From Sphingobium scionense (GTDB lineage Bacteria > Pseudomonadota > Alphaproteobacteria > Sphingomonadales > Sphingomonadaceae): a stretch of DNA of 64,000 nucleotides. Under the pieces are notes generated by a model. It saw only the letters and a program-made list of their open reading frames with translations, searched no databases and was not told the origin of the DNA. The stretch spans positions 113,276 through 177,275 of the forward strand of contig NZ_JACIEU010000013.1 in assembly GCF_014197035.1 (NCBI RefSeq), in the 5' to 3' direction. The translations under genes were made by a program, and so were the position numbers. Positions 1 through 8,669 of the stretch are shown here, piece after piece (the stretch's first letter is position 1; every line of letters begins with the position of its first letter).

Positions 1-740
1 CCAACATGGCAGGCACATGCGAGTTGCTCTCCCAGGCTTCCCGGACAATCGCCGGACCGCGCGGGTCCTGTTCGCGATAGGCTATCAGCGCCAGCGTGTA
101 GGCCCAGGCGGCACTTCCATCTCCTTCATACTGGCGCAGTAGCACCTTCAGCCCAGCGAGATCGTCGCGCTGGAGCAAGGCGCTTGCCAGCAGGTAGCGG
201 ATGCCCTGATTGTCATTGGGATTGAGGATCAGCATCGCGCGATAATGGTCGATCGCCGCCTGCTGCTCGCCCGTGCGCCATAATGTCATCGCCAGTCCTG
301 CTCGCGCCCGCATATAGGGTCTGGTCTGCAGGAACCCCCAGAAGTGGCCAGACAGTTCTTCGAATTCATTGCCGAGCGCGCGCTCGCCTGCCTCCACGCC
401 TTGACGGTAAAGGGCTAGTGCGTCCGGTTGGGATCGCGCGTCTTCCTCCGCAAGCAGGACATAGGCGTCCGCGCATAGCGGAGAGATGTCGAGTGCGGCC
501 CTGGCGAGAGCGACACGCGCGGCACCGCTCGCTTCCCACGCATCGTACATCATTTCCTGCGCATCATCGACGGCGCCGTTCGTATCGGCCTCCACGCGGC
601 CGAACAGCCCGGCCATGAAACCTTCCATGGCACGGCGGTCGGGGAACACTTCGGAAGCTCGCTTGGCCGGGGTCGATATGGGCCTGTTCCGTGTCTTCCT
701 GGTCTTTGGACGCCGGGGAGGTGGAGATGCTTTTTTTCAT
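1..740 (-). CDS. TPR-repeat protein, 3' end outside window, 5' frameshift in an A-tract
   Basis: The minus strand is open from about position 735 to the window edge and encodes a helical repeat protein of the tetratricopeptide type. Segments such as ALYRQGVEAGERAL and AIDHYRAMLILNPNDNQGIR are typical TPR helices. The first in-frame ATG is at 628. A better start is the ATG at 740, which is followed by seven A residues (731-737 on the plus strand). With six A's the frame would continue as MKKASPPPRRPKTRK into the TPR frame; as written it is shifted by one. This may be a sequencing error, a mutation, or transcriptional slippage. The C-terminus is missing. The precise role is unknown. It lies just downstream of a Tn3 transposase remnant and may be transposon cargo. 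Confidence 0.6.
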
Positions 741-758
741 CGCAGAGGCCTTTGCGAA

Positions 759-2191
759 TTATGCTGTCAGCGGCAGATCGAAGTCGATGCGCCGATCCAG
801 ATTGGCCTCGAAACGGCCATAAGGATTGATATGGGCGTGGATGGCCGGCGTCAGACCGCGATGGTCTTCGGCGGTCATCCGCTTCATCCAGGCGGGCTCG
901 GTCAGAACCCGCTGCAGCATCCGCGTGTTCACGTAGACCAGGCAGTTCTGTAACAGATGGAGCGCCAGCACCGCCAGTTCCTGATCCTCCAGGCGATTGG
1001 CGGCAATCTCACCGCCCTTGCCGAAGAAGATGAAGCTGTGCGCGCCGTTCCAGTTTTCGACGACGTTGAGCCCGGCATGGATGTCGCGGCGCAGATCCTC
1101 CGAACCGATATAGCCGCACAGGAAGATCGTCTTGATGACCTTGCCGAGTTCGGCAAGCGCCGCATAGGTCGGGTGCTGGACAGCCGCGCTGGCAAAGCGG
1201 CGCAGAATCGCCTCGGGGTCGGCGGTGCGGTGTTTGAGCGCCGCGGTATATTTGATCATCTCGTCATACTGCCGCTCGATCAGTGGCCAGTTGATCTCAC
1301 GCGCCAGGATCGGCGTGAGATTGCCGAGCGTTTCGCGCATCGCGGTTTCCGGCACATAAAGCTTCTGGCGGGCGATCGCCTTCAGGCGCGGCGCCAGCTC
1401 GAACCCGAGCAGGTGGCAAAAGGCGAACCCCACCTCGCTCTGGCCATGACTGTCGACATAATGACGCTGGATCTCCTGGTCGGTGCAATGGCGCAGCACG
1501 CCTTCGATCATCGCGCTGACCTCGGAGGAAGAACAGCGTTTGAGCTGCGAGTAGATGCAGGTCGCCTGGCGCTCCATGTGCCAGTAGATCATGACGCCAC
1601 GGCCGCGGTAGCGGACATGCCATTCCGCCATCAGATTCTGATCCCACGCACCGACCTTCGTGGAATCCGACGCGCATGCGGTCCCCGCCTCACCCCAGAT
1701 GCGCTGGTCGCGCGTCGCGAGGATCGCGTTGGTTACCAACGCGGTTGCGCTGCGCAGCGCCTCCTTGTGGATGAAGCGACGCCGGACGTGCAATAGTTCG
1801 GCATAGCTCGCGGCCTCCGTTCCTGTGCTGACCCGCTTCAGGCCGGCATTGGTGCCGAGACCGTAGAGGCACAGGACAAGACGCCGGCGGAGTGTATCGG
1901 CATCGATAACGACCCGGTCGCCCGACGCCGTGAACTCATCGAGGAATCCGGTTTGCCGGGCGGTCTCCATCAGCACGTCGATCAGGTCCGTCATCGGCCA
2001 GCGCCGTTCGAGTTCTGTCTTGATAGCCTCCAGATTGAGCGCTGCCGGCAGCGGCTCGAACGGTGTGATCGAAATCCGGTTCTTGCCCTGCTGTCGAAGT
2101 CGCACCTTGGCATTGCGCGGCATCTTCCGGTTCAGCGCGCCGAGCGCTTCGGTCATCTGTGCACGAAGTCCGGCGACAAACGCCCCTGCGT
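759..2191 (-). pseudogene. tnpA: Tn3-family transposase (TnpA), 5'-truncated
   Basis: The protein is the C-terminal half (about 475 residues) of a Tn3-family DDE transposase, which normally has about 1000 residues. Diagnostic stretches include the [19 protein letters not shown] region, [20 protein letters not shown] and the terminal [21 protein letters not shown] motif. The reading frame stays open upstream of the first Met, through [13 protein letters not shown], and stops abruptly at the inverted repeat of the adjacent IS256-type element. The N-terminal DNA-binding half has therefore been removed or displaced. It should be non-functional. It may be the source of the TPR gene downstream, but that link is an inference. 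Confidence 0.85.
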
Positions 2192-2223
2192 GGGACTGTC
2201 AGGAATTTCGTGTGCGGCGAGGC
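2192..2223 (+). repeat. IS256-type left terminal inverted repeat
   Basis: These 32 bp match the reverse complement of 3480-3511 exactly. The outer bases are GGGACTGTCAGG. The repeat abuts the truncated Tn3 transposase frame on its left. Confidence 0.85.
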
Positions 2224-2248
2224 ATAATGGGCAACAAGGAGACCCAAT

Positions 2249-3470
2249 ATGTCACGACGGAAAGAACCCTCGATACCCAACGACATTCTCGATCAACTGC
2301 TGGCCGGCACTGACGCAGCAGCAGCGCTCAGCCAGGGCGGCCTGCTCGATACATTGAAGAAGGCATTTGCCGAACGGGCGCTCAATGCGGAGATGGATCA
2401 CCATCTTGGCCAGGAGGAGCAAGGGACCTACAGCCGGAACGGCTATGGCCGCAAGACGGTGACGACCGACGGGGGACGGATCGAGATCGAGGTGCCGCGT
2501 GATCGGGCGGGCAGTTTCGATCCGCAGCTGATCGCAAAATATCAGCGCCGTTTCCCCGGTTTTGATGACAAGATCATCTCGATGTACGCGCGCGGCATGA
2601 GTACCCGTGAGATCACCGGGCATCTGCGCGAACTGTACGGCATCGAGGCCTCACCCGACCTGATCAGCACGATCACGGACGCTGTGCTGGAGGAGGTCAC
2701 GGCCTGGCAACAACGCCCGCTGGACTCAGCCTATCCGCTGGTTTTCTTCGATGCAATCCGGGTCAAGATCCGCGACGAAGGCATGGTCCGCAACAAGGCG
2801 ATCCATATTGCCCTGGGCGTCATGGCCGACGGCACCAAGGTGGTCCTTGGTTTGTGGCTGGAACAGAATGAAGGGGCCAAATTCTGGCTGCGCGTCATGA
2901 ACGAACTGCGCAACCGCGGCGTCGAGGATATCACTGGCCGTCGTCGATGGCCTGAAGGGCTTCCCAGACGCCATCACCGCCGTCTTCCCCGAAGCGATGG
3001 TCCAAACCTGTATTGTCCATCTGCTGCGCAACTCGATGGATTTCGTGGCGTGGAAAGATCGCAAGGCGCTCGGAACGGCCTTGAAGGCCATCTATCGGGC
3101 CGTTGATGCTGCGACCGCCGAAGAAGCCCTGACAGCGTTCGAAGCCAGCTTCTGGGGACAGCGTTATCCCGCCATCGGCCAGAGCTGGCGCCGGGCATGG
3201 CCCGAGGTCATCCCATTTTTCGCCTTTCCCGACGAGGTCAGACGGATCGTCTATACGACAAATTCGATAGAGGCCCTCAATTCCAAGCTCCGCCGCGCTG
3301 TTCGTGCCCGGGGGCATTTCCCCAATGATGAGGCCGCCACCAAGCTCCTCTATCTGATCTTGAACCGATCGGAAAAAGAGTGGAAAATGCCGCCGCGTGA
3401 GTGGAACATGGCGAAGGCGCAATTTGCCGTGCTCTTCGGCGAACGTTTCATCAGGGCCATGACGGCCTGA
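2249..3470 (+). pseudogene. IS256-family transposase, frameshifted
   Basis: The first part (2249 to about 2935) encodes MSRRKEPSIPNDILDQLL through the MULE-type core, including FFDAIRVKIRDEG, which carries the first catalytic Asp. The frame then leaves the family sequence after NRGVEDI. The expected continuation, LAVVDGLKGFPDAITAVFPE, is found one base over and runs through YTTNSIEALNSKLRR to the stop at 3470. The shift lies near 2934-2937, where one extra base or a two-base loss separates the frames. An intact protein would be about 400 residues. The element is probably inactive unless frameshifting rescues it. Confidence 0.85.
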
Positions 3471-3479
3471 TGGTCAACC

Positions 3480-3511
3480 GCCTCGCCGCACACGAAATTC
3501 CTGACAGTCCC
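3480..3511 (-). repeat. IS256-type right terminal inverted repeat
   Basis: This is the inverted partner of 2192-2223, with 32 of 32 bases matching. It lies 10 bp after the transposase stop codon and abuts the ISAs1 fragment. Confidence 0.85.
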
Positions 3512-3757
3512 GTGCAAGGGCCTGCTGCGCACCGAGCACCTCGTTGCGGCCGGGCGCCAGGCGCTGACCAATCACCAATCGGGCTTCGGCCGCCCATATG
3601 TTGACCAGATGGAGGGGCACAGCCTTGCGACCGCGCTCATAAACGCCGCGCAAAGCCTTGCCGTCAATCGCCACCACGCCCTTCAACACTCCGGCAAAAG
3701 CCGCAGAAAACCGGGTAAAGGCCGCCTCGAACGGCTCCGGTGCCAGCAGACCATCAG
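3512..3757 (-). pseudogene. ISAs1-family transposase fragment
   Basis: About 80 residues of an ISAs1-type DDE transposase are readable on the minus strand: FEAAFTRFSAAFAGVLKG, VVAIDGKALRG (the first catalytic Asp motif), then LHLVNIWAAEARLVIGQRL and GRNEV. The downstream part is cut off by the IS256 inverted repeat at 3511. The upstream part is lost around 3757. No terminal repeat was found. Confidence 0.75.
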
Positions 3758-4115
3758 CCGCGCATCGTCGAGCTGGTGATCGCCGCTCGCGACGCACGCA
3801 ACGCGCCCTCCTGACGGGACGCGCTTGCGCGCGACAATGCCGTGCGGAGATCCGCACCGCGTATCGTTCACCGCTCGCGCTGCGCGCGATCGGCGCCAGG
3901 GGAACACCAAGGGCGCCGCCCTTTCGTTCCCGAACGACAATCGACCGCCCGTGTAATCCGCCAAGCGCGGCGCCCGTCGCGTCGCGCCGGCCGCGCTAGA
4001 GCGGATCGCCCGCGCCAGCGGTAGATTCTCGCTCCCCCTCCCCATCCCGTCCTCGCCGGACAGGCAGGGCCGTGAGGCCGAGCGGCCTTGCGGCCTGCCA
4101 GAAGGAGGATCAGCG
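3758..4115. other. Intergenic stretch without a recognisable gene
   Basis: About 360 bp between the ISAs1 fragment and the DUF3768 gene show no convincing coding frame. The GC-rich sequence may be eroded IS or plasmid backbone. A strong ribosome binding site, AGAAGGAGGA, lies at its right end, just before the next start codon. Confidence 0.4.
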
Positions 4116-4502
4116 ATGTATAGCCCCGAACAACTCGACACCATCCGCCGCCTGAATGACGCAGCGCGTCAGAGCCCCGGCGTCACGTCGTGCGCCAACG
4201 TCACGCAGGGCTTTCTTGCCCTCCCCGATGCGGATTGCTTCAAGGCCGTATCGGCGATCGTCGGTTTTACCAAGTTTGACGGCGACAACGACCCCTATGG
4301 TGAGCATGATTTCGGCGCGGTCTATCGCCTAGCGAGCGGTGAATGGTCGCAAGAGCGGCCGAGCGATGGCACGGCCATTTCCGAGACGGTTTTCTGGAAG
4401 GTGGATTACTACGACAACACGCTGACCTATGGTAGCGAAGCACCGTGGGATGCGCAGCAGACCACGCGCGTTCTGACGGTCATGCTGGCGAGCGAGTATT
4501 AA
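4116..4502 (+). CDS. DUF3768 family protein
   Basis: This 128-residue protein begins MYSPEQLDTIRRLND and carries the FTKFDGDNDPYGEHDFGAV segment typical of the DUF3768 family, small acidic cytosolic proteins of unknown function common on alphaproteobacterial plasmids and islands. An AGAAGGAGGA Shine-Dalgarno sequence supports the ATG. It lies upstream of the VbhA/Fic pair in the same direction, separated by about 125 bp, so co-transcription is possible but not shown. Confidence 0.75.
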   Translation: MYSPEQLDTIRRLNDAARQSPGVTSCANVTQGFLALPDADCFKAVSAIVGFTKFDGDNDPYGEHDFGAVYRLASGEWSQERPSDGTAISETVFWKVDYYDNTLTYGSEAPWDAQQTTRVLTVMLASEY

Positions 4503-4628
4503 CGGCCCCGATCCGGCGATCCGCGCTCAACCAAGCGCGGATCACGGCGCGCATCCGCCTCGCTCACACATGATTTGTTGAGGAGTCGCCTTGGAAGGCG
4601 TAGGGTTAAGAGCAGAAAGGATGACGCG

Positions 4629-4886
4629 ATGGCCCAGATCGATCTTGAGACGTTGCGCGAGCGCATCCGCCAGATGGATTTCCAGCGCGGCACCCCCGAG
4701 CAGATCGCCCTTTGGCGGGAGGACGTAGCGGAAGCGCGTGCCAATCTCGCCATGGAGGACATGACGCCGACCATCGACGAAGACGCGATGTTCGCGATGA
4801 TGCTCGACGAGGGCGTTCCGCCTGCCGTCATGCCGTCGATTATCCTCAGTCTCTATCAGCCCGGAACACGCCAGATCGCCGCCTGA
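4629..4886 (+). CDS. VbhA-type antitoxin of a Fic toxin-antitoxin pair
   Basis: The 85-residue protein has the size and layout of VbhA-family antitoxins, which insert an inhibitory helix into the active site of a partner Fic enzyme. The family motif is (S/T)xxxE(G/N). Here the matching segment ANLAMEDM has Asn39, the key Glu43 and Asp44, so the Glu is kept but both flanking positions deviate. An AGAAAGGATG ribosome binding site supports the ATG at 4629. The stop codon lies two bases before the start of the fic gene, so the two genes are likely translationally coupled. Confidence 0.75.
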   Translation: MAQIDLETLRERIRQMDFQRGTPEQIALWREDVAEARANLAMEDMTPTIDEDAMFAMMLDEGVPPAVMPSIILSLYQPGTRQIAA

Positions 4887-4888
4887 CC

Positions 4889-6166
4889 TTGGCGAGCGAT
4901 CCCTACACGTATCCCGGCACCGAGACGCTTCGGAATCGGCTCGGAATCACCGACGACAAGACGCTTACAGAGGCCGAACGGAGACTGACCCAGGCACGGG
5001 GCGCGGAGGCCGCGCGCCTGACCTTTCCAGCCACCGCCGATGGCTATCGGGCGCTCCATAAGCACCTGTTCCAAGACCTCTACGATTGGGCGGGCCAGGA
5101 CCGCACCGTCAGCATCGCCAAAGGCGGATCGAGCTTTGCCGCCGTCCCCTATCTCGCGCGCGAACTGGACAAGCGGTTCGCGGAGGTAGGAGCGCAGGGC
5201 GGCTTCCGGGGGATTCCTCGCGACGAGTTTTTCGATCGGCTCGGCAACCATATCAACGAGATCAACGCTATTCATCCCTTCCGCGAAGGGAACGGGCGCA
5301 CCATGCGCCACCATGCCGCCCAGCTCGCCCGCGAAGCCGGCCACCCGATCCGCATCGCCGCGATCGACAAGGACCGTTGGATGGAAGCGTCCCGCCACGG
5401 CTTTCTGACCGGCGATCATCGCGGCATGGCCGCGGTTCTCTCCGCAGCGGCGATCAAGCGCGACCTCGCGCCCGAGGCGCGCATCGGCCCCGCAGGGATC
5501 GCCATGCTCCCCAAGCGTGCCCCGCCCGAGGGGCAACGCTACCGGGTGACGCTGACCAAGGCGCGCGAGGAGCTGGAACGCTATCTGCCGGCCGCCCGCC
5601 AACAGGCTGCCGACCGGCTACGCGGGCTGATCAAGGAGGGTGCCCCCTCCCCCGCCATCGCTAACGCGCGCACCGAACTCGCCTATGTCCGTCACGCCAA
5701 GGGGCCGATCTACCAATCGCACCTTCTCACCTATCTCGGCGTCCGTCAGGTCGATGCAGTCATTTCGCCCCAGCAGACACCGTTGGAGCGGGTGCGCGAG
5801 ATCGGTGCGGCGCTCGGCGTCCAGATCAACAACCAGCAGCCGGCGCAGATCCAGCGCGCCGTCCGGTCGCTGGAGCAGCCGATCCTTCCTCCCGGCCACT
5901 CGCCAGGGCAGGAGCGCCTTGCCGAGCTGTTCCTGAAGAACACGGCGGAGAAGAACCAAGCCGATCCTCGCCTCGCGCCCGCCCAGGCGATCGTCGACGC
6001 GGCGAGGAAAACCGCGCGCGATCGGGGCGAGAGCGCGCGCATGGTCGGAGCGATTGGGGGGGCGACGCGCCAGCTCGTCGCGGATCGGATCAAAGCGGGC
6101 GGATCGCTAGACGGCGAAATCGGGCCCGCGACCCCGGCGCCGCGCGATAAGGACCGGAGCCGCTGA
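4889..6166 (+). CDS. Fic-domain protein (VbhT-like toxin, AMP transferase)
   Basis: This 425-residue protein carries the catalytic Fic motif HPFREGNGR at about residues 129-137, preceded by the target-binding flap RTVSIAKGGSSF (about 72-83). Fic enzymes transfer AMP from ATP to target proteins. The TTG at 4889 is chosen as start because it lies two bases after the antitoxin stop and because the upstream frame is only the shadow of the antitoxin gene. Residues from about 210 to 425 form a long Ala/Arg/Gln-rich helical extension ending in the basic tail DKDRSR. In VbhT the extension is a BID type IV secretion domain; whether this one is a BID domain cannot be decided by eye. Confidence 0.85.
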   Translation: MASDPYTYPGTETLRNRLGITDDKTLTEAERRLTQARGAEAARLTFPATADGYRALHKHLFQDLYDWAGQDRTVSIAKGGSSFAAVPYLARELDKRFAEVGAQGGFRGIPRDEFFDRLGNHINEINAIHPFREGNGRTMRHHAAQLAREAGHPIRIAAIDKDRWMEASRHGFLTGDHRGMAAVLSAAAIKRDLAPEARIGPAGIAMLPKRAPPEGQRYRVTLTKAREELERYLPAARQQAADRLRGLIKEGAPSPAIANARTELAYVRHAKGPIYQSHLLTYLGVRQVDAVISPQQTPLERVREIGAALGVQINNQQPAQIQRAVRSLEQPILPPGHSPGQERLAELFLKNTAEKNQADPRLAPAQAIVDAARKTARDRGESARMVGAIGGATRQLVADRIKAGGSLDGEIGPATPAPRDKDRSR

Positions 6167-6288
6167 CGGCGTTGTAAGGACGGGTGAGTGGTTGACGCAT
6201 GATTGCCTGCTGCGGCCGATAACGGAAGCCATCCGATGGCCCGAAGGTTCTGCCTGTATGGCCTAAACCGCGTCATATCGCTAAGAGG

Positions 6289-7185
6289 CTGTTTGGAAAA
6301 TCGTTGACGGGGGTTGTCGTGAGGCTCTGCGTCTGATTCAGGCTCTGGATGTGGACCCATCAGAGCCGAGGGCGCATGGCCCAGATTGCCAAGAAGACGA
6401 AGCGCTATCCCAGTGATCTGACCGATGAGGAATGGGATCGCCTGGCGCCGCTGATGCCCAGACCGGGGCGGCGGGGCCGTCCACGCGAGGTGGATTTTCG
6501 CGAGGTAATCAACGCCGTGCGCTACCTTGTTCGATCGGGCTGTGGCTGGCGGATGCTGCCGATCCATTTCGGGGCATGGCAGACGGTTTATGGCTGGTTC
6601 CGGGAACTGGCTCGCAGGTTCCTGTTCCAGACAATCCACGACATCGAACTGATGCTAGATCGCGAGCGCCAAGGGCGGGAGGCCAGTCCGAGCGCAGCAG
6701 TGATCGACAGCCAGTCGATCAAGGCGCCATCGGCAGAAAAGCGTGGGTTCGACGCAGGCAAGAGGGTTGTCGGGCGCAAGCGACATATCGCCGTCGATAC
6801 CGATGGACGGCTGCTGATGGTCAACCTGACCACTGCGGACATTTCGGACAGCGCGGGCGCCCAGACCATCCTCGATGGCATCCGCAAACGCTGGCCCTGG
6901 ATCAAACATCTCTTCGCCGATGGCGCCTATGACCGCCTCAAACTCATGGACAAAGCAAGCTATCTGGATTTCGTCGTCGAGGTCATTCGACGCAGCGATC
7001 AGCAGCAGGGCTTCAAGGTTCTGCCCCGGCGTTGGGTCGTTGAGCGGACCTTTGGCTGGATGATCCGATGGCGCCGATTGGTCCGCGATTACGAGAAGCG
7101 CATTGACGTCTCGAAGGCCATGATCCTCGTCGCCATGGGCGGCAATCTCCTACGCCGAAACGCTCACCCCTGATTTTCCAAACAG
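6289..7185. mobile_element. IS5-family insertion sequence
   Basis: The element of about 0.9 kb is flanked by inverted repeats CTGTTTGGAAAATC (6289-6302) and its complement GATTTTCCAAACAG (7172-7185). The outermost bases may extend a few nucleotides further. The right repeat lies directly behind the transposase stop. The single full-length transposase gene suggests the element may be active. Confidence 0.8.
6376..7173 (+). CDS. IS5-family transposase
   Basis: The protein of about 265 residues starts MAQIAKKTKRYPSDLTDEEW, the usual N-terminus of IS5-group transposases. It contains the DDE core: VIDSQSIKAPSAEKRG with the first Asp, the VGRKRHIAVDTDG motif, LFADGAYD with the second Asp, and the WVVERTFGWMIRWRRL segment around the catalytic Glu. 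An alternative start 27 bases upstream exists, but the family alignment begins at the chosen ATG. The gene is intact and lies inside matching inverted repeats. Confidence 0.9.
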   Translation: MAQIAKKTKRYPSDLTDEEWDRLAPLMPRPGRRGRPREVDFREVINAVRYLVRSGCGWRMLPIHFGAWQTVYGWFRELARRFLFQTIHDIELMLDRERQGREASPSAAVIDSQSIKAPSAEKRGFDAGKRVVGRKRHIAVDTDGRLLMVNLTTADISDSAGAQTILDGIRKRWPWIKHLFADGAYDRLKLMDKASYLDFVVEVIRRSDQQQGFKVLPRRWVVERTFGWMIRWRRLVRDYEKRIDVSKAMILVAMGGNLLRRNAHP

Positions 7186-7288
7186 ATGGGGTGATTGGGG
7201 CTCCACGACGAGTCGGTGGAGTGGCTGCTCCTCGCAAATGGTAGAACGTGGTCCGTGTGATCGGCCACAACCATGAGGAGAAGCAACC

Positions 7289-8326
7289 ATGAGCTATTAT
7301 GCCGGGCTGGATGTGTCTTTGGAAGAGACAGCGATCTGTATTGTCGATGGTACGGGCACGATCGTCCGCGAACTACGCGCGGCCAGCGATCCGGAAAGCC
7401 TGATTTCGGCGTTCAACCTGGTAGATTTGCCGATGGAGCGGATAGGCCTCGAGGCCTGTTCGCAGTCGGCCTGGCTGCACCAGGGACTGACGCGGGCTGG
7501 TTTTCCGGCATTGTGCATCGAAACCCGCCAGGCGAAAGCCGCGATGGGAGCGATGCCGAACAAAACCGACCGCAATGATGCCCGGGGCCTGGCACAAATC
7601 ATCCGTACCGGGTGGTATCGCCAGGTTCACGTCAAGAGCGTTCCATCGAGAATGGCGCGTTCATTGCTGGTGGCTCGCCGGACGGTGCTCTGCAAGTTGC
7701 GCGATATGGAGAACGCAGTGCGGGCAGTCTTGCGGGAAAGCGGGCTCAAGTTGGGATCACCGGGGCGCAAGCTGTTCTCGGCCAGGGTACGCGAGTTGGC
7801 TGATGCGGATCCGACGTTGACCGATATAACCGAGCCACTGCTGGCGATCATCGCGACCATGTACCGCGAACTCGAGCGGCTGACACGGCGCGCGTTGGAA
7901 TCGGTTCGCGTCGAACCAATCTGCCGACAACTGATGACGGTACCCGGCGTTGGGCCGCTGACGGCACTGGCGTTCCGTGCAACCGTGGATCAACCCGAGC
8001 GCTTCCGGCGGTCACGCGACGTTGGCGCCCATCTCGGCCTAACTCCGAGGCGCTATCAGTCAGGCGAAACCGATGTGCAAGGACGCATCAGCCGATGCGG
8101 CGACGAGCTGGCCCGAACCCTGCTCTACGAGGCGGCACACACGCTGTTGACCCGCTGCAAGAAATGGTCGGCCCTCAAGGCGTGGGGCATGAACGTCGCA
8201 AAGCGGCGCGGTATGGCGAAAGCCCGCGTCGCGGTCGCCCGCAAGCTTGCCGTCATCATGCACCGTATGTGGACCGACCACAGCGAGTTCCGCTGGCGCA
8301 AACCGCTCACCGGACTGGCAGCATGA
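7289..8326 (+). CDS. IS110-family transposase (DEDD recombinase)
   Basis: The 345-residue protein begins MSYYAGLDVSLEETAICIVD, which carries the first Asp of the RuvC-like DEDD domain. It continues with IGLEACSQSAWLHQGL and NKTDRNDARGLAQI, the other acidic motifs. The C-terminal Transposase_20 domain shows LMTVPGVGPLTALAFRA and DVGAHLGLTPRRYQSG, with the conserved serine region following. A GAGGAGAAGCAACC ribosome binding site supports the ATG. IS110 recombinases use an element-encoded bridge RNA to choose donor and target DNA; see the right-end feature. Confidence 0.92.
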   Translation: MSYYAGLDVSLEETAICIVDGTGTIVRELRAASDPESLISAFNLVDLPMERIGLEACSQSAWLHQGLTRAGFPALCIETRQAKAAMGAMPNKTDRNDARGLAQIIRTGWYRQVHVKSVPSRMARSLLVARRTVLCKLRDMENAVRAVLRESGLKLGSPGRKLFSARVRELADADPTLTDITEPLLAIIATMYRELERLTRRALESVRVEPICRQLMTVPGVGPLTALAFRATVDQPERFRRSRDVGAHLGLTPRRYQSGETDVQGRISRCGDELARTLLYEAAHTLLTRCKKWSALKAWGMNVAKRRGMAKARVAVARKLAVIMHRMWTDHSEFRWRKPLTGLAA

Positions 8327-8582
8327 GGAGGCCTGAACCGAATCCCGCCTGACAAGGCGGGCCGTGTCGTTCCCATGGGGACGAAGGGCAAGACGATCTC
8401 GCTTAGAGTCCGGAACCTCAGCTTAGCTGAAGGTCGCGAAACAGATTGAGACGTCTCGCTCTCCATGACCCCATTATGCGGCGGCCTTGCGCCGACCGCG
8501 GAGAGAAGCGAGTGATCCATGGGAATGATCATAAAGTCGAGAAAGCAGCTTGACCCACTAGGCCCCAATCAGAGAAGACTCT
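8327..8582 (+). ncRNA. IS110 right non-coding end, candidate bridge RNA
   Basis: About 250 bp downstream of the transposase contain no gene. The segment starts with a perfect stem CCCGCC (8344-8349) and GGCGGG (8356-8361), and later has the GAAACAGATTGAGACG and ATGCGGCGGCC blocks. The same blocks, in order, recur at 28030-28277, where the first stem is replaced by TTTGCCC/GGGCGAA at the matching place. Conserved structure with changed sequence is what a functional RNA would give. In the IS1111 subgroup the bridge RNA is encoded in the right end. The assignment here is inference from position and structure only. Confidence 0.35.
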
Positions 8583-8669
8583 GAGCCGATCCACAAAAGG
8601 AACCAACCGGTTTCCTTTTCGTTTGCGGACTTGAATTCAAATTATCAAGATAAGCCACCAGAAAGGAAA

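Larger units (their letters stand above)
2192..3511. mobile_element. IS256-family insertion sequence
   Basis: The element of about 1.3 kb is bounded by perfectly matching 32-bp terminal inverted repeats, positions 2192-2223 and 3480-3511, beginning GGGACTGTCAGGAATTTCGT. It contains one transposase gene, interrupted by a frameshift. The length fits the IS256 family. The bases flanking the two ends do not form the 8-9 bp target duplication expected for this family: the left flank is a Tn3 transposase and the right flank is an ISAs1 transposase. The two flanks were therefore probably joined by a rearrangement after insertion. Confidence 0.85.
7186..8582. mobile_element. IS110-family insertion sequence (approximate limits)
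   Basis: The element contains an intact IS110-type transposase, about 100 bp of left non-coding sequence and about 250 bp of right non-coding sequence. IS110 elements lack long terminal repeats, so the ends are uncertain. The right limit near 8582 is supported by a diverged second copy of the right end at about 28030-28277, where similarity stops at AGGACTCT. The left end abuts the IS5 element and may have been cut by it. Confidence 0.65.

Noticed and set aside
6376..8326. A composite transposon formed by the IS5 and IS110 elements
   Set aside because: The two elements belong to different families and lie side by side without cargo between them.
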